Assembly (NCBI GenBank): GCA_027492545.1
Contig: JAPUEL010000008.1
Coordinates: 17,222 to 81,221, forward strand
Origin: Propionibacteriaceae bacterium
Lineage (GTDB): Bacteria; Actinomycetota; Actinomycetes; Propionibacteriales; Propionibacteriaceae
Length of the DNA: 64,000 bases
Reading direction: 5' to 3'
Shown here: positions 1-7,299 of the stretch, piece by piece
Layout of the letters: each line of letters opens with the position of its first letter
Position numbering within the stretch: position 1 is the stretch's first letter
Program-made: the position numbers and the translations under genes
Notes under the pieces: generated by a model
Database searches by the model: none
The model's input: the letters and a program-made list of their open reading frames with translations, nothing else
What the model was told of the DNA's origin: nothing

Positions 1-80
1 TGCTGTTCGGCAACCCCGACCCCACGCCCGGACCCGACCAGGGCACCGTCGAGGTTTCCCAGCAGCAAAGCCTCGGGTAA
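1..80 (+). CDS. C-terminal end of an unidentified protein (partial)
   Basis: An open frame entering from the left edge (codons from position 3) ends with TAA at 78-80. The visible tail reads LFGNPDPTPGPDQGTVEVSQ and then five more residues. It is proline- and glycine-rich and looks like a disordered C-terminus. Nothing in it identifies a family, so no function is proposed. The 280 bases that follow hold no gene I can support. Confidence 0.4.
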   Translation, partial: LFGNPDPTPGPDQGTVEVSQQQSLG

Positions 81-361
81 CACCGGAAGAGGCACGAGAC
101 GATCACTACTGCGCGGCGACGCCGGCTCCCTTCATCTCGGTGCCAGTCTGCCCGTCAGAACGGGCAACGAGCCGGTGATGATGGCCATCGCCCACCGTCA
201 GGAGGAGATCCATCCGCGCGAACAGAGGTGCGGGGGGACGTCGGCCGCCGTCTGCCCCGCCTCGAGGGCGATGCCCCTACCCGACCTGACGAATCCCGAC
301 GCGCCCCGTCGCCGACGGAGGGCGGCAGGGTCCCGAACCGCGTGCCTCCCACGCGACTCCG

Positions 362-733
362 TCAGTCGGCGGTCGGGGCCACGTCGCGCGCGACCACCGA
401 CAGGATCTCCCACTGGCGGATGAGGAACGACTCCTCGTCGAGTTTCTTCCGCCGCAGCCAGCCGGTCACCTCGCTGTTGCACTTGCTGGTGTTGCAGCTG
501 CGGCAGGCGGGCACCACGTTGTCGACGGTGTAGCGGCCGCCCCGGGAGATCGGTAGCACGCAGTCCTTCTGCAACGGGACGCCGACGGCGCCGCAGTAGG
601 CGCACCCGCGCCACGCGTCACACAGTCCGGCCCACTGCCCCGCGGTGAGGTCCTGGACCTTGGCGCTCAGCCGGCGCTTGCGTCGTCGCGCGTAGCGCTG
701 CTTCATCGTCGCCCGGGCTGCCATGGGACGCAC
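362..733 (-). CDS. HNH-family endonuclease-like protein
   Basis: A 123-residue protein with a very basic N-terminus (residues 11-24 are mostly Arg/Lys) followed by a single HNH fold. Two CxxC pairs (C44/C47 and C77/C80) should hold a structural zinc. The HNH core runs from about 57 to 84 with N72 in the usual place (VDNVVPACRSC). The first catalytic position, normally Asp-His, reads D57-C58 here, so cleavage chemistry is uncertain. Small stand-alone HNH proteins of this size are common in actinobacteria and may be nicking or homing enzymes, or structural relatives. The gene lies downstream of the DUF488 gene on the same strand, separated from it by a tandem-repeat tract, so it is probably transcribed separately. 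Confidence 0.75.
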   Translation of the reverse strand: MRPMAARATMKQRYARRRKRRLSAKVQDLTAGQWAGLCDAWRGCAYCGAVGVPLQKDCVLPISRGGRYTVDNVVPACRSCNTSKCNSEVTGWLRRKKLDEESFLIRQWEILSVVARDVAPTAD

Positions 734-777
734 GCTACCGGTGGGCAGTCCCCGGGTACTCGCACCGCGCTGGTGAT

Positions 778-921
778 CCGCCGGCGTTGCGTCCCCATGC
801 GTGCGTGAGGTCCCGACGCCTGCGCTACTTGGCGACGCCTGCGTTATGTCCCCACGCCTGCGTTACGTCCCCACGCCTGCGCTACTTGGCGACGCCTGCG
901 TTAGGTCGCCACGCCTGCAAC
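778..921. repeat. 19-bp tandem repeat array with inverted copies
   Basis: The core ACGCCTGCG recurs at 816, 835, 854, 873, 892 and, slightly altered, 911, a period of exactly 19 bp. Degenerate units extend left to about 778. Two unit types alternate, one ending in CTACTTGGCG and one ending in GTCCCC or GTCGCC. At about 938-975 the same core appears in the opposite orientation, again 19 bp apart (reverse complement CCGCCTGC), so the tract can fold back on itself. It lies between the stop of the DUF488 gene and the start of the HNH gene, both on the minus strand. Confidence 0.8.
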
Positions 922-992
922 CCCGCCAGCCCTAGTGCGCGACGCCCGTGCTGGAGCGCAGGCGGGTAGCGATAAGGCAGGCGGGTCCGCCG

Positions 993-1541
993 TCAGCCCG
1001 AGCCGAGCGGTTCGTCGGGGTAGGTCACCCGAGACGGCTCGTCGACCACCGGCACGGCGCCCCACTGGCCGAGCTGGTGTCGACGCGGAGCCGCCTCGCC
1101 CATCAGGTGCCACACGGTCCAGCCCCTGGCGGTCAAGGTGTTCGAGATCAGCAGCCGGTGGCACCTCCACGGCATAGGCTCCCCGCACATCACCGCAGTC
1201 CGGCTGTCCCGGGCCAGCGCCGTCACCCGGGCGATCCCCTCCTCATACCCCTCGGTGAGCGTGTAGTTCGCGTAGTTCCTGAAGCTCGCGTTCTTCCATC
1301 CCGCGTTGACCGCCGGGTCCACCCCCTGCTTGCGACGACGCCCGCCCAGCTCGGCGAGGTGGAGGTAACCGATGCCGGCCTCCGGCAGCCACTGGGCCAT
1401 TGCGTCGCTGCCGAACTGCGGATTCCTGCGGGAACCGGGGTGGGCGCGCACGTCGACCAAGAGCCCGATCCCGTGCTCCTCCAAGGGCTGGAGGAACTCC
1501 GGCACGGGACAGGTCCAGTGTCCGATGGTCCAGATCTCCAT
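993..1541 (-). CDS. DUF488 family protein
   Basis: A 182-residue protein with the hallmarks of DUF488: an N-terminal IWTIGH, then LVDVRAHPGSRRNPQF, HLAELGGRR, and the C-terminal CGEPMPWRCHRLLIS with its conserved Cys, Glu and His residues. The frame is open further upstream, but I place the start at the ATG at 1541 because the family begins at MEIWTIGH. No biochemical role is firmly established for the family, and conserved Cys/Arg residues are all that hint at catalysis. It stands alone between the SDR gene (divergent) and the 19-bp repeat tract. Confidence 0.85.
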   Translation of the reverse strand: MEIWTIGHWTCPVPEFLQPLEEHGIGLLVDVRAHPGSRRNPQFGSDAMAQWLPEAGIGYLHLAELGGRRRKQGVDPAVNAGWKNASFRNYANYTLTEGYEEGIARVTALARDSRTAVMCGEPMPWRCHRLLISNTLTARGWTVWHLMGEAAPRRHQLGQWGAVPVVDEPSRVTYPDEPLGSG

Positions 1542-1715
1542 GGCTCGCACGTTACGCCGTCGCGCCCGACCAATCCCCGAACCGGGCGCGGGAGGCATCG
1601 ACGCAGCCGACGCTCCACGCTCGCATGATCAGCTGGAGTTCAGCCACCGCGACGAGGCAGATCGGGCGGAGACGACGGCGCCAGACCCTCCGATTCAGCG
1701 CAGGGCTGAAATTAA

Positions 1716-1729
1716 CTTGAAGTTTCAAG
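1716..1729. promoter_or_regulatory. Palindromic operator upstream of the SDR gene
   Basis: CTTGAA and TTCAAG form perfect 6-bp arms two bases apart, about 47 bp before the SDR start. Palindromes of this size and AT-rich make-up are typical of MarR- or HxlR-type repressor sites. No such regulator is adjacent, so the binding protein is unknown. Confidence 0.5.
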
Positions 1730-1776
1730 GACCAGCTATCCTGGAGACGTCATCCACGTGAGTCATGAGGAGCCCC

Positions 1777-2637
1777 ATGTCATTCGTCATCACCGCCGCC
1801 ACCGGCCAGCTCGGCAACCTGGTTGTCCAGAACCTGATCAAGCGCGGGGTCAAGGCCGCCGACATCGTCGCCACCGGGCGCTCACTGGACCGGCTCGAGG
1901 CGCTCCGCGCTCTGGGCCTGCGCACCGCCGTCCTCGACTACAACAACCCCGCCGACGGCGTCATCAACGCGGGCGACACGGTGCTGCTGATCTCCGGCAG
2001 CGAGGTGGGCCAGCGGATCGCCCAGCACGGGAACGTGGTCGCGGCGGCGAAGGCCGCTGGGGCGTCCCGGATCGTGTACACGAGCGTGGTCGGCGCAGAC
2101 GCCACCTCCCTGCTCGTCGCCCCCGAGCACGCGGCCACCGAGGATGCCATCAAGGACAGCGGCCTCGCCTATACCTTCCTGCGCAACGGCTGGTACCACG
2201 ACAACTACCAGCCCGCCTTCGAGCAGGCCCGCCAGACCGGCGTCGTCGTCTCCAGCGCACAGGAGGGCCGCGTGTCGAGCGCCTCGCGCGCCGACTACGC
2301 CGAGGCCGCCGCCGTCGTGCTCATCGGCGACGGACACGACAACGCGACCTACGAACTCGGCGGGGACACCGCCTGGACCATGAGGGACCTGTCCGACACC
2401 TTCGCCGATGTCCTCGGTCGGCCGGTCACCCTCCACGAGGTCACCACGGACGAGCACGTGAGTGTGCTGCGCGAGGCCGGGCTCGACGACGCCACCATCG
2501 GGTTCATCACCACGTTGGACAGCAACACCGCCGACGACACCCTCCTGGTCACCAGCGGGGACCTCTCGCGCCTCATCGGCAGGCGCACAACGCCGATCGC
2601 CGAGGCCGTCCGGGCCTGGGCTGACGCGCCAAACTGA
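1777..2637 (+). CDS. NmrA/QOR2-type NAD(P)H-binding oxidoreductase
   Basis: A 286-residue atypical short-chain dehydrogenase. The Rossmann fold starts at once with the glycine-rich TAATGQLG (residues 6-13). A second-strand region follows (TGRSLDRLEAL), then YTSVVGA. The C-terminal half (FLRNGWYHDNY, YELGGDTAWTM) resembles quinone oxidoreductase 2 (YtfG-like) and NmrA redox-sensor proteins. The likely role is NAD(P)H-dependent quinone reduction or redox sensing in the cytoplasm. The ATG at 1777 is chosen over the one at 1765 because AGGAG at 1767-1771 is correctly spaced and the family starts right before the Rossmann motif. The CTTGAA/TTCAAG palindrome suggests repressor control of a single-gene transcript. 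Confidence 0.85.
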   Translation: MSFVITAATGQLGNLVVQNLIKRGVKAADIVATGRSLDRLEALRALGLRTAVLDYNNPADGVINAGDTVLLISGSEVGQRIAQHGNVVAAAKAAGASRIVYTSVVGADATSLLVAPEHAATEDAIKDSGLAYTFLRNGWYHDNYQPAFEQARQTGVVVSSAQEGRVSSASRADYAEAAAVVLIGDGHDNATYELGGDTAWTMRDLSDTFADVLGRPVTLHEVTTDEHVSVLREAGLDDATIGFITTLDSNTADDTLLVTSGDLSRLIGRRTTPIAEAVRAWADAPN

Positions 2638-2694
2638 GCCCACTCGGTCAGCCGCCGGCACGGTGGCAGCGACGCCGGTCCGGCCCGCGGCAGC

Positions 2695-2871
2695 GGGGCG
2701 CCAGTGCGGCTCTCCACGCTCACGCTGGGGCAGGGTGACCCCCACTGCGGGCACGTTTCCGCGGGCGCACACACACCCGCCACTTCAGGCCAACGGCGGG
2801 GAGCGCGGAATCGAGCCCGTAGTGGCACCCTCTGGTCTGCTGCTGAGCGTGGGGCCCCGCACTGGCGCCCC
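2695..2871. repeat. Long imperfect inverted repeat (arms about 69 bp)
   Basis: The 316-bp gap after the SDR gene contains no gene but has a large palindrome. GGGGCGCCAGTGCGG at 2695-2709 is perfectly complementary to 2857-2871. CCACGCTCA at 2714-2722 pairs with 2844-2852, and TTCCGCG at 2757-2763 pairs with 2804-2810. The order and spacing agree on both arms, leaving a loop of about 40 bp. Weaker similarity extends outward to about 2650 and 2920. It may be the remains of a miniature inverted-repeat element or a strong RNA structure. Confidence 0.65.
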
Positions 2872-2938
2872 TTCTCCGCGGCGATGGCGGCAGGGCCGCC
2901 GGAGCGACCGGTCAGCTGGAACCGGAGTCCATAGCACT

Positions 2939-2947
2939 TGTTATACT
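2939..2947 (+). promoter_or_regulatory. Extended -10 promoter of the mntA operon
   Basis: TGT followed by TATACT (2942-2947) is a near-consensus extended -10 element, six bases before the ATG at 2954. That spacing predicts a leaderless transcript starting at the start codon; there is no Shine-Dalgarno sequence. No clear -35 is seen, as is usual for extended -10 promoters. Confidence 0.65.
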
Positions 2948-2953
2948 CGGCTC

Positions 2954-3424
2954 ATGTCCAGCACCCTGGCGGAGGCAGCGCGCCGCGCGGACCAACTGAT
3001 CGCACAGGGCCGTGGCGAGTTGGTCCGAGCCGTGCGGCAGGCTTCTGCAGCCGGAATGACGCAGACGCAGATCGCGGCCGAGATCGGTCGAAGCCAGCCC
3101 GAGGTGTCCCGCCTGCTCCGCTTCCACGGCACGTCTCCGTTGGGTCGGAGGTTGCGCCAGCACGCAGGTGAAGTCAAGGGGCTCGTGGCAGCTGCCGGTG
3201 GCCGCGACGTCCGCGTCTTCGGATCTGTGGCTACTGGACAGGACCATGAGGGCTCTGACGTCGATCTGCTGTTCACGATGGCCCGCCCCCTCAGTCTGAT
3301 GCAGCTCGGTGCGCTTGAGCGCGACGTGAGCCAGGTGGTGGGGTGCCCGGTGGATCTGGTGCCCGACACGGTGTTACGGCCCGATCTTCGGGATCGGATC
3401 CTCGCCGAGGCGGTAGCGCTGTGA
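2954..3424 (+). CDS. mntA: MntA-like antitoxin nucleotidyltransferase with N-terminal HTH
   Basis: A 156-residue two-domain protein. Residues about 35-56 form a helix-turn-helix (MTQTQIAAEIGRSQPEVSRL). Residues 88-150 form a minimal nucleotidyltransferase whose signature GSx10DxD is exact: G90-S91, D102, D104. In type VII toxin-antitoxin systems MntA transfers AMP to a tyrosine of the HEPN toxin and silences it; the HTH suggests this protein also represses its own promoter. The next gene, which starts inside this stop codon (GTGA overlap at 3421), encodes the cognate HEPN protein. The start is the ATG at 2954, directly behind an extended -10 box. The unusual point is that the pair leads a third gene with primase and helicase domains. 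Confidence 0.85.
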   Translation: MSSTLAEAARRADQLIAQGRGELVRAVRQASAAGMTQTQIAAEIGRSQPEVSRLLRFHGTSPLGRRLRQHAGEVKGLVAAAGGRDVRVFGSVATGQDHEGSDVDLLFTMARPLSLMQLGALERDVSQVVGCPVDLVPDTVLRPDLRDRILAEAVAL

Positions 3425-3846
3425 GCAGAGACACTTCTGATATCCGGGGCGACGCTCTTGCCCTCTTCGAGATCATGCAGAGCCACGCTGAGCAGGACCT
3501 CAATGACCAACTGGTCATCGACGCCGTCTGCATGCGCCTCTCGGCCGGAATCGAGGCGCTCGCCGCACTGGACCCAACAGAACGTCAGTCGCTGTTCGGC
3601 GCTGATTGGTCGCTCATGTGGGGCATGCGGAACCGGATCGCGCATGGATACCTTCTGGTGGACCCGACCGTCATCCGCGCGACGCTAACGCATGACGTTC
3701 CAACGATCGTGCGCCGGATCCGTCGAACCCTGGGCATCGCCCCCATTGATGGCGATCGCACGGAGGAACAGGCGTCCGAGCCTGCTGTTTCGCGCGCCAA
3801 GGTCGACCCGATCACCGGAGTATCTGACGAAGTTGACAGGTCCTGA
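3421..3846 (+). CDS. hepT: HepT-like HEPN toxin (type VII)
   Basis: A 141-residue all-helical HEPN protein. The catalytic RNase motif RNRIAHGY (R70, H75, Y77) matches the Rx4-6HxY form required both for RNA cleavage and for AMPylation of the tyrosine by MntA. The start is a GTG at 3421 overlapping the mntA stop, implying translational coupling; the longer upstream frame lies within mntA. The C-terminal 40 residues are polar and probably disordered. Its stop overlaps the start of the downstream primase-helicase by one base, so the three proteins should be made together. By family knowledge this is a ribonuclease held inactive by its partner. Confidence 0.85.
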   Translation: MSRDTSDIRGDALALFEIMQSHAEQDLNDQLVIDAVCMRLSAGIEALAALDPTERQSLFGADWSLMWGMRNRIAHGYLLVDPTVIRATLTHDVPTIVRRIRRTLGIAPIDGDRTEEQASEPAVSRAKVDPITGVSDEVDRS

Positions 3847-6227
3847 TGTCCGGCGATCAACAGCTGGATCCACACGGCCGACGTGAGGAGCTGGAGCGTC
3901 AAATCGCCAACCTCCGCGTTGAGAACCGGCGCTTGAGGAACCTCCTCAAGGTGACCGACGGCGTGGAGCCGCCGGTGCAGCAACCGACGCTGACGCCTTC
4001 CGATCCAGGTCTGGTGACCAACTCGTCACCGCCGGAGGCCAAACTGGCGTTGTTCGCCCGGATGTTCGCGGCGCGACGCGACGTCTACGCGCGGTACTGG
4101 GAGAACCCACGGAAGGGCACGAAGGGCTGGTCGCCAGTGGTGCGCGACGCGTTCGGCAAGGGCTCTCTGTGGGACCGGCGCCCGCTTCCGCTGACCGTCG
4201 AAGCCCTTGTAGCGCACCTTAGGTCCGACGATGATCTGTTCATCGGGCTGTATCCCTTGCTGCCAGATGCGACCTGCTGGTGGCTCGCCGCAGACTTCGA
4301 CGGTCCACAGGCGATGCTGGACGCGCACGCCTACACGAAGGCCGCCAGTTCACTGGGCGTGCCCTGTGCGCTGGAGATTTCCCAATCCGGCAGGGGCGCG
4401 CACGTCTGGAGCTTCTTTACGTCTCCGACGCCGGCAGCTGACGCGCGGGCGCTGGGTACGGCCTGCATCCACAGGGCGATGGCGCTGCGTGGATCCATGC
4501 CGCTGGCCAGCTACGACCGCCTGTTCCCAAACCAGGACACCGTGCCCACAGGCTCCTCAGGGGTAGGAAACCTCATCGCCGCACCCCTGAATGGCAACCG
4601 CCGAGCTGAACGCGGCACAACTCTGTTCATCGACATGGCCACGTGGGAGCCGTGGCCCGACCAGTGGGAGTACCTCTCGCATCTGGACAGGATGACTCCA
4701 CGCCAGGTGGCAGCGGCGGGACGTCAGGAACGGGTGGTCGTCGGACCTGACGTGACGCGGCTGGAAGCTTCTCCTGCAACCGCGATCCACCCTCGCGTCC
4801 CCGCACTGGTGCGGTCGACGCTAGGGGCGGCACTGACGATCCGGGATGGGGACCTGACGCCGGAGTTGTCGGCGGCACTGAGGCACAGCGCCACGATTCA
4901 CAACCCAGCCTTCTACGAGGCGCAGCGCGCCCGCCGTTCCACCTGGAACATTCCCCGGTTCATCCAGGGCTTCGACGTGGCCATCAACGGCGACCTGATC
5001 CTCCCGCGCGGGCTTCGCCACCAGGCAGCGGAACTGATCTCGCAGGCGGCGAGCAACCTGGTCAGCGAGGATCAGCGCTGCCAGGGCACTGAGCTCGAAG
5101 TGCCTTTCCTCGGGGACCTTGACGACCGACAGACGGCAGCGGTGGACTCGATGCTGGCCCACGAGGACGGGATCCTGCATGCACCCACCGGCTCGGGAAA
5201 GACCATGATGGCCTGCGCGATCATCGCCGAGCGAGCGGTCACCACCCTTGTGCTGATCAACAAGACGGCGCTCGCTTCCCAGTGGCGCGAACAGATTCAA
5301 GTCCTCCTCGGAGTCAAGGCCGGGCAACTCGGCGGGGGCCGCGTCAAGACACGGGGAGAGGTCGACATCATGCTTCTGCAGACGCTGGCCAGGCACAGCC
5401 CCGACGAGGTCCGCGAGCTCACCGCACCCTACGGCCAGGTCATCGTCGACGAGTGCCACCATCTGGCTGCCGGCTCGTTCGAGAAGGTGGTCTCTCACAT
5501 CGAGTCGGCCTGGTGGCTGGGCCTCACCGCGACGCCTGAACGCAAGGACGGCCTGGAGCAGGTCACCACCTGGCAACTCGGTCCAATCCGCCACACGATT
5601 CGCGACACCCTTCCCAGCGAGGCGACCCTCGTCACCCCCTACGACGGTCCCCATCGCGTCTTGCACGTCCACCAGACTGCTTACTGCAGTCCACGGGACC
5701 TCGACATGAGCGCGCCGGGTGCGATCGGCCAACTGGGCGGGCGGCTGGCCGAAGACCCCGACCGCAATCGCCAGATTGCCGCCGACATCAGCGCTGCATT
5801 GGCTGACGGCCGCAAGTGCCTGGTTCTGTCGCGCCGTCGCGATCACCTGACTGAGTTGGCCGCGCTCCTGCCGGAGGCAGAAGCGCTGATCATGCGAGGC
5901 GGCACCGGGGCCAAGGCCTTGGCCGCGATCAGAGCGAGGATCGCGGACACGTCCGCAGGCGAGTCACTCCTCGTCATGACGACGGTCCCCTATGGAGGCG
6001 AAGGATTCGACGCCCCCATCATCGACACCGTCATCCTCGCGGGACCGATCTCCTACCCGGGGCTGGTCATCCAGGCCGTCGGGCGCGCGCTGCGTCGGCA
6101 CGAAGGCAAGACGGACGTGGTCGTTCACGACTACGTGGACGCTGAGGTCCCCGTCCTCAGAGCGCAGTATGCCAGGCGCCGGTCGGCGTACCACCAGATG
6201 GGCTTCGCCGAGGGTGGCCAGCGGTGA
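3846..6227 (+). CDS. TOTE-like primase-helicase (AEP + DEAD/DEAH helicase)
   Basis: A 793-residue protein. Residues 10-40 form a short coiled coil. Residues about 70-300 form an archaeo-eukaryotic-type primase fold: the metal-binding DxD is in AADFDG (near 150-152) and the second motif is SGRGAHVW (near 181-188), followed by NQDTVPTGSSGVGNLIAAPL. Residues about 430-790 form a superfamily 2 helicase: Walker A APTGSGKT (about 446-453), DECH box (about 535-538), LTATPERKDG, and a C-terminal RecA-like lobe ending in QAVGRALRRHEG. This order matches the primase-helicase of TOTE conflict systems. The ATG overlaps the hepT stop (TGATG). No separate nuclease domain is visible, so nuclease activity may come from HepT. 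The protein probably acts on foreign nucleic acid, but that is inference. Confidence 0.8.
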   Translation: MSGDQQLDPHGRREELERQIANLRVENRRLRNLLKVTDGVEPPVQQPTLTPSDPGLVTNSSPPEAKLALFARMFAARRDVYARYWENPRKGTKGWSPVVRDAFGKGSLWDRRPLPLTVEALVAHLRSDDDLFIGLYPLLPDATCWWLAADFDGPQAMLDAHAYTKAASSLGVPCALEISQSGRGAHVWSFFTSPTPAADARALGTACIHRAMALRGSMPLASYDRLFPNQDTVPTGSSGVGNLIAAPLNGNRRAERGTTLFIDMATWEPWPDQWEYLSHLDRMTPRQVAAAGRQERVVVGPDVTRLEASPATAIHPRVPALVRSTLGAALTIRDGDLTPELSAALRHSATIHNPAFYEAQRARRSTWNIPRFIQGFDVAINGDLILPRGLRHQAAELISQAASNLVSEDQRCQGTELEVPFLGDLDDRQTAAVDSMLAHEDGILHAPTGSGKTMMACAIIAERAVTTLVLINKTALASQWREQIQVLLGVKAGQLGGGRVKTRGEVDIMLLQTLARHSPDEVRELTAPYGQVIVDECHHLAAGSFEKVVSHIESAWWLGLTATPERKDGLEQVTTWQLGPIRHTIRDTLPSEATLVTPYDGPHRVLHVHQTAYCSPRDLDMSAPGAIGQLGGRLAEDPDRNRQIAADISAALADGRKCLVLSRRRDHLTELAALLPEAEALIMRGGTGAKALAAIRARIADTSAGESLLVMTTVPYGGEGFDAPIIDTVILAGPISYPGLVIQAVGRALRRHEGKTDVVVHDYVDAEVPVLRAQYARRRSAYHQMGFAEGGQR

Positions 6228-6471
6228 GGGGTGCGGGTGGCGATCTTGTAACCAGCCTCACGGAGGAAGCGTCGCAGGGGCATGACAGCGGCCTGCCCGA
6301 CTCCGCCGCCGCCCGCAGCGGGCGAGCGCCCACGGCTGAAGATCGGGCACGACACGCCGCCAGGCTTCATGCCCCAGAACCTACGGCACAGCGCTGCTCG
6401 GGCACCGCATGAAGCGAGCCCCCGGCGGGTATCGGTGCGCACTGTACGGCCAGCCGTCGACCGTGCCGGAC

Positions 6472-6747
6472 TCAGCGATAGACGTCTCGACGATGGTCGA
6501 TGCGCAGCACCACCACTTCGTCGACGTGATCATTGATGCGGTAGAGCACCCGATAGGTGCCTCGTCGAGCGGACCAGATGCCCTCCAACTCGCGCCGAAG
6601 CATCTTGCCCACACGCCGCGGGTTCTCGACCAGCGGTCCGGTCATGAACTCGATCACCGCGGCCGCCACCGCCTCGGGCAGTTCTGCCTGGATCGCACGG
6701 ATGGCGGGCGGAGTCAGGACCAGTTCGTAGTTCGCCCCACGGCTCAC
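6472..6747 (-). CDS. relE: RelE/ParE-family toxin
   Basis: A 91-residue protein with the RelE fold: an N-terminal strand and helix (YELVLTPPAIRAIQAELPE), then RVGKMLRRELEGIWSARRGTYRVLYRI and the C-terminal VVVLRIDHRRDVYR. The R-rich central strand and the terminal HRRDVYR are the usual RNA-contacting and catalytic residues of ribosome-dependent RelE mRNA interferases. It starts at a GTG (6747) overlapping the stop of the upstream antitoxin gene. The order antitoxin-toxin and the 4-base overlap are standard. The 240 bp between its stop and the primase-helicase hold no supported gene. Confidence 0.9.
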   Translation of the reverse strand: MSRGANYELVLTPPAIRAIQAELPEAVAAAVIEFMTGPLVENPRRVGKMLRRELEGIWSARRGTYRVLYRINDHVDEVVVLRIDHRRDVYR

Positions 6748-7010
6748 CGGCGAAGGCTCCGGATTGCGTCATCCCCTCGCGCGACGTCGCCTCTGGCATA
6801 GGCGGCGTCCGCCTCCCGGATGTCGGCCAGCGCGTCAGGATCCGACAGAACGTCGAGGGTCTCCTCCAGTTCGGCCAGGTCGGCGGGGCTGATCAGCACC
6901 GCGACAGGACGGCCATTGCGAGTGACCGTGACCCGTTCATGGTGGAGCTCGACGCGGTCCACGACCTCGCTGAAGTGGTCGCGGACCTCACGCAAGGATT
7001 CGGTTGTCAT
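6744..7010 (-). CDS. Phd/YefM-family antitoxin
   Basis: An 88-residue antitoxin. The N-terminal DNA-binding domain contains LREVRDHFSEVVDRVELHHE and VTVTRNGRPVAVLISPADL, the Phd/YefM signature. The acidic C-terminus (SDPDALADIREADAAYARGD) should wrap around the toxin. I start at the ATG at 7010; a GTG two codons upstream is possible. A perfect palindrome sits immediately upstream, as expected for autorepression. It is translationally coupled to the relE gene through a GTGA overlap. Confidence 0.9.
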   Translation of the reverse strand: MTTESLREVRDHFSEVVDRVELHHERVTVTRNGRPVAVLISPADLAELEETLDVLSDPDALADIREADAAYARGDVARGDDAIRSLRR

Positions 7011-7012
7011 GA

Positions 7013-7024
7013 CCACAATTGTGG
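7013..7024. promoter_or_regulatory. Operator palindrome of the RelE/YefM operon
   Basis: CCACAATTGTGG is a perfect 12-bp palindrome beginning two bases before the antitoxin ATG. Its position is right for autorepression by the antitoxin-toxin complex; a short or absent 5' leader is implied. Confidence 0.6.
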
Positions 7025-7123
7025 CGCCTGATCGTCGGGAGTCAAGGACCTCGGCGGGTTCATACCCAAGGGGCGGACAACGGCCCGAACCGGCGAGTCG
7101 GTGGTTGACGGGGAGCCAGAGAG

Positions 7124-7170
7124 GCGGTCGCTCTGTGGGTTGGTCTACCCACCCTCAGAGCGACCAGTTC
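7124..7170. repeat. 50-bp dispersed palindrome, copy 1
   Basis: One of four copies of an imperfect palindrome, with outer arms GGTCGCTCTG and CAGAGCGACC and an inner hairpin around GGTTGGTCTACCCACC. It lies between the divergent yefM and helicase genes, so it cannot serve only as a terminator. The outermost left base pairs are degraded in this copy. The motif ATTACTCCTGCA at 7200-7211 nearby matches the 23-bp tandem repeat found at 14177-14268. Confidence 0.75.
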
Positions 7171-7299
7171 TCTCGGGACCAGCCTGCACGTCACCGACCA
7201 TTACTCCTGCACACCGGAGTCCACCACCCGCCCGATGCCTTGTGAGCGCACCGAACGGCTAAGCTCGCCAAGGTCCCGACGAGAGCGAAGTCGTTTCCT

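Noticed and set aside
778..921. CRISPR array
   Set aside because: Units are 19 bp with no separate spacers, and there are no cas genes in the window.
6228..6471. Minus-strand frame with MPLRRFLREAGYKIATRTP resembling an alpha/beta hydrolase start
   Set aside because: The resemblance covers about 20 residues, there is no catalytic motif, and the frame runs into the primase-helicase gene.
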